DNA of 64,000 nucleotides from Citrus sinensis (Eukaryota; Streptophyta; Magnoliopsida; Sapindales; Rutaceae): assembly GCF_022201045.2 (NCBI RefSeq), contig NC_068559.1, positions 27,287,501-27,351,500 on the forward strand, written 5' to 3'. The notes below the pieces were generated by a model that did not search any database, had not been told where the DNA came from, and was given only the letters and a program-made list of their open reading frames with translations. Below, piece by piece: positions 12,861-23,371 of the stretch (positions within the stretch are counted from its first letter, which is position 1; each line of letters begins with the position of its first letter). A program made the translations under genes and the position numbers.

Positions 12861-14340
12861 AAACATAATTAGATGTGTATTTCACTATTTAACATAATCA
12901 ATGTAAGACCACTCCTCCTTTTTCTTATTCTTTTTCTTAAAATAGTGAAGATGATATCGATGAATATGAGTGGGTTCAAAATTTCATGAAATTTTTAAAT
13001 TTATTAGAAACCTTGTTCTAGCATTTGTTGTAAGGCTTCCATGAGGTTCGTTTTTCACAAAAAGTGATCAATTCATCAAAAAGATGAACTTACTTGCAAT
13101 CGGGTCATACAAAAGTTCAATGAAAGTGGTCATATTATTTGTAATTAAGTCGATTTGACAGACTAGGTGCACCATTCTTTTAAGAATTAAAATCCAGTAT
13201 AGACCTGAGCTGAGCTCACCTTTTTGATGAGATCATTCAATCACAGGAAGCCAAGCATATGAACATTTGTTATTGGATCAAATGAAGTCCTCCAATGCTA
13301 AGCTGAGAATCAGATGGCCAGAAGACGCAGAAAAAGGCAGCTAGAAGAACGAGAGCAGCCAACATTGGTTTCGTATAAGATTTTCGAACCCATCTAGCCA
13401 AAATTACTTGTTCAAAGTCCAAAACCTCTATAGGATCTAAGCCAACTCACTGCTACGTTGTTCCATATTCTAAATGCGACAATTATAAACTATGAAAAAC
13501 TCAATAACATCGCTAGATCGTCCCATAGTGTAAAGAGGGTGAATAAAGCAAGATCAAACGCTTTTTCAGCAAGTTCTGTGCCTGAAAGAATTTACATAAA
13601 CGTTCAAGAGTTTTGACTTGTCGTTTAAGTAAAGGAACACCAATCAACATGAAATTCTGAAACTCCTTGTTCAAGCAGATACCATCGACCTATCAAATAA
13701 TCCATATCGTTAAATATCTGATCTGCAACTTGTAGGAAGCTCTCAATTATTATATCTTTGAAGTAATTAATGCCGCCAACACTTGATCTAATGAGAATTG
13801 CAACGCTTCACACCTCTATTCCATAGCTGCTCAGGAAGCCACCGTAGTCCAACCACGCATCAGAAATTAAAATGCAGGATTTCACCTCATCGATAATACA
13901 GTGATAAACAAAGGCTACACAGGAGAGAAATTTGGAGCAGGGCATTATCATATATTTTTACTTGCATTTGTTTATTAAATGCATAGCAGGAGTTCAAAAC
14001 TTACTAGCACTAAAACCGTCAATGACAATATGTAGACTATAACACAGATATGATAAGATTGACTGACTTCATTTGACATCTCAATACAGTTTCGATCTTC
14101 CTCAAAACACCATGGCCACTCGCAAAGTCCTTCGAGAACAAATTAAAAAAAAGAGCACCCAACAAAGTTTCAAAATCGATAGTGGCTCATTCATACATCA
14201 GCTCCAAATTCCCAATTTGCAGAGAGAGTGAAGGGGAACATTCTCTGAGTTCGTTGAAATTAAATGAAAACTTGATAAATGACGGCAAACAAATGGAGAG
14301 AATTAAAATTCAGGAACAGTAGACAACAGTCACAAAACTT
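12861..14340. other. Intergenic, nothing firmly recognised
   Basis: GC content is slightly higher than in the flanks, and the minus strand near 13600-13860 reads like decayed coding sequence broken by stops. It may be more of the F-box/LRR relic at 14523-14983, but I could not assign a family. Confidence 0.35.
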
Positions 14341-14522
14341 GTAGTGAAATGTTAATAATCAATTATATGACATTTGTACACAAACGTGGCTCGAATACAA
14401 AGGGAGCTGCAGGTTTCAATCTGATTGGAGACTCCGAGAGATTTCTTTGGTTCAAGGTATCAACAAGTGTCAAGATCACCTCTACATACAAAGCTGACCT
14501 TCCACGGACACTGGGCATTCAT

Positions 14523-14983
14523 TTATATAATGATATAATTGGATTGAACTGGTAAGGAGAGTATATCAGCATCAATTAACTTGAAATTTTCACAGGTATA
14601 AAATTGTAAATTCATTAGCTCATTGCTAGAAGTCTTAATCCTTTCAGGCAAACAATAGAAACTTAACAAGAGATCCTCAAGAAAGCGTAAGTTCCAGATA
14701 AGGTGATAAAACTCTTCATCAATAAACCATACCGAATTTAACTTCACTTTTAAAATGTGCAGACCTAACTACTCAATTATGCATGGTCTTTCCTCCCCCT
14801 GAGAAAGAGAAATGTTGACTGCTGAAAACTTGGAACAACAATTTCTAGAGTTTCAATTCCCTCAACAGATAATCTAATCCCTATAACCTTGAGTTTGACA
14901 GCCCTGGAGACACGCAAATGCTTCAAGCCCCAACAATGAGGACAAAACAAATCTTCAAGCAAGGAGCATTCACCAGTTGCCAC
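14523..14983 (-). pseudogene. F-box/LRR-type gene fragment (LRR part), decayed
   Basis: Two minus-strand pieces in different frames. The first (14983-14777) contains CPHCWGLKHLRVS, AVKLKVIGI and IETLEIVVP, the pattern of the imperfect leucine-rich repeats of plant F-box/LRR and FBD proteins. The second (14747-14523) contains LNSVWFIDEEFYHLIWN and LEDLLLSFYCLP, also LRR-like. No F-box is visible and the frame shifts between the pieces. A relic fits best; exons of a live gene are possible but no good splice pair was seen. Confidence 0.55.
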
Positions 14984-15223
14984 TGGACCATCTGATCACT
15001 TACACACAGTATACACAGTATTTTCACTTATGATATTAGGGTCAAAATAAACAATATGATATTTAGACTTCATTTAATTTCGGTTTTGGGCCTTAACCGG
15101 GCTGAATATTACCCTCATTTGGGTCAAAGCTAGACTGGGTGCGGTTGGTAAATTCACAACCCGGTTATTAGAACAACGTCCGAATGTTTGCCTAAGATTC
15201 AAACAAACTCATAGTTTCCACTT

Positions 15224-15236
15224 AGCCCCACTGGTT
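15224..15236. repeat. Left 13-bp target-site duplication of the LINE
   Basis: AGCCCCACTGGTT directly precedes the poly-T tract. The same 13 bases occur at 16978-16990, on the other side of the element. Confidence 0.85.
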
Positions 15237-16977
15237 TTTTTTTTTTTTTTTTTTTTTGAAAAGGAATCATAACCTTCATTCATTAGAAGACTGGAACAAA
15301 TACCAGATATTTTCTGGAAATGGGTTCTTCCATATGACAGATTCCTCACAACCTAGAGCTAATCTAGCTATAGAGTGTGCAATGGAATTACAATGTCTTG
15401 GAGTATATTGGACTTTAACATTACAAAAAACCTTGACTAGCTCTTGAATTTCCGATATCACCCAGAAGACTTCAGATCTATTACTCTTCTTGTTGTTGAG
15501 CAGATCCGAAACACCTTGAGAATCAGTTTCCACTATGATCGAAGCCATAGTAATATATCTTGCAACCTGCAGACCCCATTCTACAGCCTCCGCCTCAGCA
15601 AAGATTATATCTCCATAAAACTTAGATGGCTTTACTGCAGCAGCAACCACACTTCCATTAAAGTCTCTTAGGACAATTCCCAATCCTGCAACTTGTTTCT
15701 CAATCTTTGTGGCTGCATCTACATTAAGTTTAAACCATCCTTGTGGGGGTGGTTTCCATCGCTGCTGCTTAACTGTTATCTTGCTCTCTAAGTGTGATGA
15801 GCTGGGAATTTTGACTCGTTTATACGAGTCCAATACTGCTTCAGCTTTTGCCAAGGAAACCAGAGGGTCCACCTTCTTTCCTTCGAAAAGAAAAAGGTTC
15901 CTTGCATGCCAAATTGACCAAAAACAAGCCACCAACAATTCAAAATCTGTTCGATTCAGCATTTCTGTCATACATTGCAGCACATACGACATACTTTGCT
16001 TTGCAAATGTGTAGACCTTATCCGCACAAGAGACCATTTTCCATACCTTCCTGGCCATTTTGCAATCCACCAAGGCATGAGAAATGTTTTCCATAGTCTT
16101 TTTACACAGCTGACAAGTAGGATCTGAGATCACTTTTTTGCTCCAAAGATTCTCAGCTGATGGCAACAAATTCCGGACAGCTCTCCACATGAAGATTTTA
16201 ATTTTTTCAGGCAGCAAACAAGTCCAGATAGCCTTCCATATACTTGGATCCGAAACTGAGCAACTAGGGGAGTCCTGGAATTTTATTTGCTGAGCAATCC
16301 GATATCCACTTTTGACAGTATAATTGCCTTGCTTATCATAATGCCACATAATCTGATCTGGCTTTGGTCTTCGCGGAAGAGGAATGCTGGTAATTAATTC
16401 TGCATCTTCCTTTATAAAATGTTGGAACACTTTAATCACATTCCAGTTTTGGTTAGAATCAATCAACTTAGATACCACAGCCTCATTTGGGATAGTTGAA
16501 GAGGAGATTGGTCTGAACGTTTCTGGTCTTGGGATCCAATTGCTGTTGTGAACTTGCACTTTGTTCCCTGAACCAATCCTCCATCTGCTGCCCTTTTGGA
16601 TTACAGTTCTCCCCCACAAAATACTTTTCCAGATATACGAAGGATTTGACCCCAGTTTTGCCTGCAAGAAGTCAGATTGCTTGAAGTATCTTGCTTGCAA
16701 AACTCGGGCTGCTAAAGAATCTGGAAACTGCAAAATCCTCCATCCTTGTTTGGCTACTAGAGCATGATTGAAGCAAGAGAACTCCTTGAATCCCATTCCA
16801 CCTCTGCATTTTGCTTTACTAATCCTCTCCCACTTAGCCCAATGAATGCCTCTCTTATCATCTTGAGATCCCCACCAAAATCTAGCAATAATTTTATGCA
16901 CATCTTCACACAACCCCAAGGGAATTTTGAACACGCTCATGGCATAGGTTGGAATAGCTTGTGCTATTGCTTTGATG
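15237..16977 (-). mobile_element. 5'-truncated LINE (non-LTR retrotransposon) insertion
   Basis: The element lies on the minus strand. Its poly-A tail reads as poly-T at 15237-15257, and its 5' end is cut inside the reverse transcriptase region at about 16977. A 13-bp target-site duplication (AGCCCCACTGGTT) flanks it. Such 5' truncation, tail and variable-length duplication are the marks of target-primed reverse transcription. The only coding content is the single open frame described separately. Confidence 0.92.
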
Positions 16978-16985
16978 AGCCCCAC
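15276..16985 (-). CDS. LINE polyprotein C-terminal part: RT end, zf-RVT, RNase H
   Basis: One uninterrupted frame of about 569 codons. It starts within the sequence LIKAIAQAIPTYAMSVFKIP, typical of the end of the plant LINE reverse transcriptase domain. It continues with the FWWGS..KRGIHWAKW and GGMGFKEFSCFNHALVAKQ segments and a zinc-binding region (IWTCLLPEKIKIFMWRAVRN, with CQLCKK). It ends with an RNase H domain of the RVT_3 type: FKLNVDAA, GIVLRDFNGSVVAAA, AEAEAVEWGLQVA, IIVETDSQGV. The first codon of the open frame is GTG, partly inside the target-site duplication. So there is no true start and the product would not be autonomous: endonuclease and RT core are missing. The lack of stops implies a young insertion. 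Confidence 0.88.
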   Translation of the reverse strand: MGLIKAIAQAIPTYAMSVFKIPLGLCEDVHKIIARFWWGSQDDKRGIHWAKWERISKAKCRGGMGFKEFSCFNHALVAKQGWRILQFPDSLAARVLQARYFKQSDFLQAKLGSNPSYIWKSILWGRTVIQKGSRWRIGSGNKVQVHNSNWIPRPETFRPISSSTIPNEAVVSKLIDSNQNWNVIKVFQHFIKEDAELITSIPLPRRPKPDQIMWHYDKQGNYTVKSGYRIAQQIKFQDSPSCSVSDPSIWKAIWTCLLPEKIKIFMWRAVRNLLPSAENLWSKKVISDPTCQLCKKTMENISHALVDCKMARKVWKMVSCADKVYTFAKQSMSYVLQCMTEMLNRTDFELLVACFWSIWHARNLFLFEGKKVDPLVSLAKAEAVLDSYKRVKIPSSSHLESKITVKQQRWKPPPQGWFKLNVDAATKIEKQVAGLGIVLRDFNGSVVAAAVKPSKFYGDIIFAEAEAVEWGLQVARYITMASIIVETDSQGVSDLLNNKKSNRSEVFWVISEIQELVKVFCNVKVQYTPRHCNSIAHSIARLALGCEESVIWKNPFPENIWYLFQSSNE

Positions 16986-16990
16986 TGGTT
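16978..16990. repeat. Right 13-bp target-site duplication of the LINE
   Basis: AGCCCCACTGGTT, identical to 15224-15236, at the 5'-truncated end of the element. Confidence 0.85.
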
Positions 16991-17711
16991 ACTTGGGAGC
17001 TTTTATACACTTTTCTTATTTTAAATAAATATTTAGATGGGGAGCTTTCCTTCCATATTTTATGCGTGAAGCTATTATTCTTCTAATTCTTTAAGAAATT
17101 TGTGAGTAATTTTTTAAGATGGTTAAATTTTACACTCCGTTGAATTGTGATTATAACTGTGTCAATCGTATTATATCTCATTAAAGAAAAAAAAATCATT
17201 TATATCCTTTCTAAACTCTTTTTGTAGAATGTTTTGCATTCCATGACTATTGATTTCAATAACATATTACATATCTTTTATGGGTTTAAGAATTATATGA
17301 TTTCTTTTTTGCGTGTTTGTGTCTAATTAATAAAATAATTAAGTCAATCTTCCATTAAAAGTCAATCATAATGATTAAATATGCTCAAGGAATTTATAAA
17401 ATTGCGAGGTTATGATTTGTTTGCTTACTTTTTTCTTTTATTTTTAACTTAACACCAACCAAGAGTGTCCCGGCAGCCTCCAACTTCCTTGATATCTTCT
17501 TAAAAGTCAAGTAAAAGGCAAGATGAACAGAGTATTTATCAAAATCTGAAATGAAATGAAATAGCAATATAAATTTGATTCTTTATTTGTTAATTTTTCT
17601 GGGTGTATCTCAGACGGAAAAACAAACTAGTTCATAATAATGAGTACAGAGTACTGATTTGTACCAATATATTATTATATCATTTGTTAACGAGCGGAGG
17701 AGGTGGAGGCA
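16991..17711. other. Intergenic, no gene seen
   Basis: AT-rich with no coding signal. The part next to 17711 may be the 3' untranslated region of the small minus-strand locus. Confidence 0.4.
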
Positions 17712-18069
17712 TTACATAGGAGAGAAGCTTTTTGATGCATTGTTCAAAACATTTCTGTTCTTGTCACGAATTCTTGTAATATAATCTGAAGCTTTTATAT
17801 CAATATCATGATCAAGCTCTGACATAAGTTGCTCTGTGGGCTTGGAGCCAATTGCCGGCGGAGAAACTTGTCTTCCACGAAGTTGGGGCATCGCTGAAAC
17901 ATCCATTTCAGCAGCTTTATGACCACTCGCAGCCGTAGGTAGGCACAAGGTTTGGTGTTCTTAAACTCAAAGTTGCGAAAGAGAGGGATGATAGTTTAAT
18001 AATACTTACCACCAACTCCATGGATCTCTCGCAAAGAGATTTCTTCTTGCGTTTGTCTTTATTGGTCAT
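17712..18069 (-). CDS. Small basic protein, possibly DUF761-like; structure uncertain
   Basis: A minus-strand frame ending at 17712 encodes PTAASGHKAAEMDVSAMPQL, then KPTEQLMSELDHDIDIKASD and YITRIRDKNRN. The D-I-x-x-K-A-x-x-[YF]-I-x-[KR] pattern resembles the C-terminal motif of DUF761 / cotton-fibre-type small proteins. Upstream, an ATG at 18069 begins MTNKDKRKKKS, a plausible basic start. The two parts are in different frames. They can be joined only by a 46-bp GT..AG intron, shorter than plant introns normally are, or by a frameshift. Either the model is wrong or the locus is broken. Function unknown. Confidence 0.35.
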
Positions 18070-19760
18070 TGCAAATTAGTAGCTCGAGCTCGAGCCACTT
18101 CTGAGGGTAATACATGAGATAATATATAGTTGAAATTTTTGATGTGGATAATTGAACATCGCTCTTGAAAATAGGTCAGTTGAGATAAAATTATATTATT
18201 CGGTGGGGTTTCTGATAATTAAGTTGTTGGACTATATTGTATATAGAACAAAACAGATCGACGGCCATGTATCCCGGGGTCCCTCAATAAATAATGCTGC
18301 AAATCGAGTCCTTTAATCGCAAAATGGGCGAGTCAATAAAGAGAACAGAAAAACGAAAAAAAGAAAAGAAAAAGGAAACACCAAAGAAAATGATTACAGA
18401 AATCAACCCTCATCCCAATCTGACCATTCCTTTCTAATCTTTCAAAGCCCGCGCAACCACCCACCCCCCAAGAAGAAAAAAATATTGTTCCTCTCTAAAA
18501 TGATATTTTTTCAACTACTGTGCGGTCCATAAATTACTTTGGAATTGCGTAATCATGGGTATTGACTTGGAATCGTGAAATGGTGAGATCAATATTCAAT
18601 ATCTAGAATCATCCACCGGGACCACCACCTATGTTAATGCAATGTCGACTCATGGCTCAATAACAGAAGGTTCTGCCGCTGGATCCTTGCTTCTGAGAGC
18701 TTCTTCATAAACTGGCAATTTTGAGCTGCTTACCAGTAATCAATCATTAATCCCAAAAATCAAGGGCTGCGTATTTCGTGTTATAAAGTTCATTTTGCTC
18801 TATACAACATGGATAAATCCTTGTACCTGTTGATGTAAACAGTTACATCGAAATTTCCGTAATTTTCAAATTATATTTCGCCAAATAGAACATATATGCA
18901 TGTGGACTTCAATGTCAACTTTATGCCACACTTCGTATATGAATATCTATCCAACGTAAAGCGTAGAGCACTGAATTGATTCTTCACTCACAATCGCTGG
19001 TGAGCTACTTGTGCCATGTCCTTTTTTTCCTATTCCCAATCAATTAATTGCGCAACAGACAGTTCTGAACTTGCTTGTTGCTTATACCATATGAAAATGC
19101 AAATTATTCAAAAGAAACCTCGCAAAGGATTCTTCCCTCATGCTCTTTCTTTTATTACTTTTCTTTTCTTTTTTGCCCCCCTCCTTTCTATAGCCTTCTC
19201 TGCAATGCTAATGAACAAGTTCTATTCCCCCCTAAAGTTAGCTTTTATGAGTTTTTGTTTTCGTTTTTTTTCCCCCCAAGAATCTCACTCGGTGGCATGG
19301 TTCCAACTAGTGCTTCATTTGATACAAATATTAGCCATGCCATTGGACTGGAAATTCAGCCCGAGTTTGAATCGGAACAGACTGTCCTGCACGCTAAGTC
19401 TGGGCCCCAAATTTTGAAATGCCCTCCGTAGCCCAATTAGAAACTGAAGGAGAGGCGAATGATTGACCAACTATCCCAACAGTTGAAACCCGAATGCGAC
19501 CGTATACCGTGCATGACCCGAAAGATAATTTCCATTTTTCTTTCAATAAATAAATAAATAAAGGCAGTAAACGAAATTTCGCGTTCAACCAGTAATAAAG
19601 AAGCAAAGGTTCCACAATCGACGGTCAGAAGTTGAAATTCAACTAGTTAAACTATTAGTTAACAAGGAATTTGGTACCTGCTCAGCTGTTCTAACCCTCG
19701 AGTAATCACCAAATTAATTAATCTGAGGGTATTTCATACTGCTGCATACACACACTCATA
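18070..19760. other. Intergenic, no supportable gene
   Basis: Overlapping frames at 19016-19431 arise from a T/C-rich tract and show no family features. A short hairpin (GATGTAAACAGTTACATC, 18832-18849) is visible. Nothing else is recognised. Confidence 0.45.
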
Positions 19761-19761
19761 C

Positions 19762-19960
19762 TAAAACCTCGCCGTTTCGGCGCAAACCAAAATAATCTAA
19801 GTAAACACTCAACTTATAATTCAAACTAGTTAAATATCATATTAAAATCTCGTTGTTTCGGCGTAAACCAAAATAATCTAAGCAAGCACTCAGCTTATAA
19901 TTCAAACTAGTTAAATCAAACTAGTTAAATATCTAAGCAAGCACTCCGCTTACAGTTCAA
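19762..19960. repeat. Tandem repeat, 81-bp unit, two copies plus a partial third
   Basis: Each unit starts TAAAAYCTCGYYGTTTCGGCG and continues AAACCAAAATAATCTAAG, CACTC.RCTTATAATTCAAA and CTAGTTAAAT. Copies start at 19762 and 19843, and a partial copy covers about 19917-19960. The first copy contains CGCCGTTTCGGCG, a perfect small hairpin. It sits about 600 bp before the BIR-like gene; its origin is unknown. Confidence 0.8.
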
Positions 19961-20529
19961 GCCTCCATAAAAATATTATCTTTTTTTAATTATTTAGTGA
20001 AGGTTAGTCTTCTCCTTTACTAATATTAGTGGATTAGACGTCTCTCGAATATTAAAAAAATAAAAATTTATACAATACTTAAGTAAAATTAGTCTCAATA
20101 ATAGTATCATATTTAACTAGTCCCAAAAATAATATCGTGAAATAGACGTTTCTCGAATATTAAAAAAGATAAAAATCTGAATAATACATAATATATGTAA
20201 AATTAATCCTAATAATAATTTTATATTAATATAAGTAATAATTTAATTGTAAATATAGTAATAGTGTTATGTAATATGAATTATATTCTATTTTTTATAG
20301 TCAATTTAAAAAATAAAATATAACCCAAGCAAGCAAGCAAGAATATCAATCAACCATACTACTGGGCACTGGCAGTCAAAAGAAGAGGATATCAATCTCT
20401 TCCTGTCTCCAAAACTCAGTCTCGGTCAATGGCCTTCCTTTTTTCTCATTCACCAGCATTTCTTTACGCTTGAGCCACCACCATCTCAAACCCTAACCAT
20501 CCCTGATTCTGAGTTAATACAATCAAACC

Positions 20530-22344
20530 ATGAAGATCCGCTTTATATTAGCTTCACTTCTGCTCTTAAGCTACTCATTGCTTACTGTTTCAATCGAAGA
20601 CGATGTCAAATGTTTAGAAGGAATCCAAAACTCTATAAAGGATCCAGATGGCCGGCTTTCCTGGTCATTTACCAACACGACCGTCGGTGCAATCTGCAGG
20701 CTAACCGGCGTTTCGTGTTGGAACGAGAAAGAGAACCGAATCATCAGTCTCACTTTAAGTTCAATGCAACTCTCCGGTCAACTTCCTGAGTCTCTACATC
20801 TCTGTCACAGCTTGCAAACTCTAGATCTGTCCGACAACTCTCTCTCCGGTTCGATCCCGGTCGACCTCTGCAAGTGGCTTCCGTACGTCGTTCAACTCGA
20901 TCTCTCCAACAACCATCTCTCCGGTCCAATCCCGCCGCAGATCGTGGAGTGTAAGTTCCTTAACAAACTTATTTTAAGTAACAATAAATTGTCCGGTTCA
21001 ATTCCCTTCGAAGTCAGCCGGTTAGATCGTTTGAAAGAATTTTCCGTTGCTGGGAATGATTTGTCGGGAACAATACCGCCTGATCTGGCGAGGTTTCCAG
21101 AAGAAAGTTTTGATGGAAATAGCGGACTTTGCGGTAAGCCGTTGGGTAAATGCGGGGGCTTGAGTGGTAAGAATCTTGGTATTATTATTGCTGCTGGTGT
21201 TCTTGGTGCTTTAGGTTCTATAATCTTAGGATTTTTGATTTGGTGGTGGTTTTTTGTTAGAGTTAGTAAGAAGAAAAGAGGGTATGGCGCTGATAGCGGT
21301 AAAGATGACAGTAGTTGGATTCAAGTATTGAGGTCGCATAAGCTTGTTCAGGTTTCGTTGTTTCAGAAACCAATTGTGAAGGTTAAATTAGCGGATTTGT
21401 TGGCTGCTACTAATAGTTTTGCTGTTGAGAACATTATTATTTCCACAAGAACTGGGGTTTCGTACAAGGCAGTGCTGCCGGATGCTTCTGCCTTGGCCAT
21501 TAAGAGGCTCAGTGCTTGTAAACTTAGTGAGAAGCAGTTTAGGTCGGAGATGAATAGGTTGGGACAGCTTAGGCATCCAAATTTGGTGCCGTTGTTGGGG
21601 TTTTGTGTTGTGGAAGAGGAAAGGTTTTTGGTGTACAAGCATATGCCTAATGGGACCTTGTACTCACTGTTGCATGGAAATGGTGTTGATAACACTCCGT
21701 CTGGTGTTCTGGATTGGTCTACTAGGCTTAGGATTGGCATGGGTGCATCAAGAGGGCTTGCTTGGCTTCATCATGGATGCCAGCCTCCATATATGCATCA
21801 GTATATTAGTTCAAATGTGATTCTTATTGACGATGATTTTGATGCTAGGATAACGGATTTTGGACTGGCTAGGCTTGTGGGTTCTCGTGATCCGAATGAT
21901 AGTTCTTTTGTGCATGGGGATCTGGGGGAATTTGGTTATGTTGCTCCTGAGTACTCAAGCACCATGGTTGCTTCATTGAAAGGGGACGTTTATGGTTTTG
22001 GGATTGTTCTTTTAGAGTTGCTCACAGGGCAAAAGCCTCTTGACGTGGCTGGTGCAGAAGAAGGATTCAAGGGAAATTTGGTGGATTGGGTTAACCATTT
22101 AGTGATCACTGGTAGAAGCAGAGATGTTGTTGATAAGTCTCTGTATGGGAGAGGTAATGATGATGAGATTATGCAGTTTCTGAGGGTTGCTTGTAGTTGT
22201 GTGGTTTCAAGGCCCAAGGATAGGCCTTCTATGTACCAGGTTTATGAGTCATTGAAGAGCATGGCTGAGAAACATGGTTTCTCTGAACCGTATGATGAAT
22301 TTCCAATGATCTTTGGTAAGCAAGATCCTGACTGTAAAGAGTAG
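20530..22344 (+). CDS. BIR-type leucine-rich repeat receptor pseudokinase (BIR2/BIR3/BIR4-like)
   Basis: Intronless frame of 604 aa. Residues 1-21 are a signal peptide, then an LRR N-terminal cap (SCW) and about five LRRs (LSGQLP, LSGSIP, LSGPIP, LSGSIP, LSGTIP) to about residue 200. A transmembrane helix covers about 217-243 with a basic stop-transfer KKKR. The kinase-like domain runs from about 290 to 585. The glycine-rich loop is degenerate (STRTGVSY). AIK keeps Lys325, DFG is at 443-445 and APE at 472-474, but the HRD site reads HQY at 423-425, so the catalytic Asp is lost. BIR proteins have this architecture: short ectodomain, intronless gene, pseudokinase. They sit at the plasma membrane and hold BAK1/SERK co-receptors away from ligand-binding receptors, limiting immune and brassinosteroid signalling. 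Choice among BIR2, BIR3 and BIR4 is not resolved here. Confidence 0.92.
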   Translation: MKIRFILASLLLLSYSLLTVSIEDDVKCLEGIQNSIKDPDGRLSWSFTNTTVGAICRLTGVSCWNEKENRIISLTLSSMQLSGQLPESLHLCHSLQTLDLSDNSLSGSIPVDLCKWLPYVVQLDLSNNHLSGPIPPQIVECKFLNKLILSNNKLSGSIPFEVSRLDRLKEFSVAGNDLSGTIPPDLARFPEESFDGNSGLCGKPLGKCGGLSGKNLGIIIAAGVLGALGSIILGFLIWWWFFVRVSKKKRGYGADSGKDDSSWIQVLRSHKLVQVSLFQKPIVKVKLADLLAATNSFAVENIIISTRTGVSYKAVLPDASALAIKRLSACKLSEKQFRSEMNRLGQLRHPNLVPLLGFCVVEEERFLVYKHMPNGTLYSLLHGNGVDNTPSGVLDWSTRLRIGMGASRGLAWLHHGCQPPYMHQYISSNVILIDDDFDARITDFGLARLVGSRDPNDSSFVHGDLGEFGYVAPEYSSTMVASLKGDVYGFGIVLLELLTGQKPLDVAGAEEGFKGNLVDWVNHLVITGRSRDVVDKSLYGRGNDDEIMQFLRVACSCVVSRPKDRPSMYQVYESLKSMAEKHGFSEPYDEFPMIFGKQDPDCKE

Positions 22345-22984
22345 CCTCGGTGGGAAAAGTTGAGAAGCATAAAAGGTGTATTCTCTGTGTATTGCAGCAG
22401 TAGGGCATTTCTGTATTGTATCCTATGTTCTGAAATGCTTTTAGCAGTTGGTGTGGTTTCCACTTGAACAGGATTTCCTGATCTAATGCTCATTTGTTTT
22501 ATAATTTGTATATTAACTGAAGCATTAAGCTCTGTACTTTAATTGCAGTTAAGGAAATTTCTATTATCATCATGCGAAAAGATGGTTGTTAGTTCTGAAT
22601 ATTTGTTTTTGCCATGCTGTTTCTTTTTGAAAACTTCATTCATATTTTTGAGTTCTTGTGCCTTCTTGATGTCTTGCAAGGGGTAACTTTCCTTATTTGG
22701 ATTTGTTCTCATGTGACTGTAGTTATGTTTCCTCTGTTTACTTTACGTTCGTTAGCTTTCAGCAGATCAATGCTGATTTTTAAAACAGTACTATAATTTA
22801 ACTTGCATGAATATCTGTTTCTGTTTAACTTTGCATCTGTGTAAATAAAGCGAAAGCTTCTTGTGGCTGGCTTGAAGTTGAATCAAACAAACACTTGTAG
22901 TGGGCCAGACTATCCAGAAGTTAATGTGGATAAACAATACTATTTCTGTGAGTTGGGGAAGGTGATTTCAACCTTGTCATCAAA
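22345..22984 (+). other. 3' flank of the BIR-like gene, no further gene
   Basis: The first ~200 bases are probably the 3' untranslated region. The short frames beyond it have no family features. Confidence 0.4.
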
Positions 22985-23190
22985 TTACGGTCTCAAAACT
23001 TTTAGGGGTCATCAAATTACGGTCACAAAACTTTTAAGTTTGTGGAAAAAAGTTGTAATTATAAAATAAAATTAATAATATATAATAAATAAAAATTTTA
23101 AATAAAAATTTTATTAATATAGTAGATTTTTTATTATATAAGTGAAAAATTATATCAACATATCTTTTAAAATATAACAATTAGTATTTA
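22985..23190. mobile_element. Small MITE of the AAGTTACAA family, reverse orientation
   Basis: On the minus strand this reads ATATGTTGATATAATTTTTC, CACTTATATAAT and then an AT core. It matches the copy at 26040-26270 (ATATGTTGATATGATTTTTC, CACTTGTATAAT) over most of its length. Ends are not fixed. Confidence 0.45.
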
Positions 23191-23198
23191 TTAAATAT

Positions 23199-23371
23199 TT
23201 TAGTATTATAATTTTTAAGATACAATTGTCTAATTTTAATATCAAACGCACATGTATTGTTTGATCATATGGCAGTCAAGTTGAATATTTTAATACTGTA
23301 ATATTTAAGATACAACTGTCTAATTTCAATATCAAATACACCTGTATTGTCTGGTCATATGACAGTCAAAT
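23199..23371. repeat. Tandem duplication, ~87-bp unit, two copies
   Basis: Both copies carry ATATTTTARTA, TTTAAGATACAAYTGTCTAAT, ATATCAAA.RCAC.TGTATTG and GATCATATGGCAGTCAA or its close variant. They differ at about one base in ten. Possibly part of the adjoining MITE. Confidence 0.7.

Noticed and set aside
19016..19431. Two overlapping plus-strand frames of 118-133 codons
   Set aside because: They come from a T/C-rich tract, give Phe/Ser-rich low-complexity peptides, and have no family pattern or splice context.
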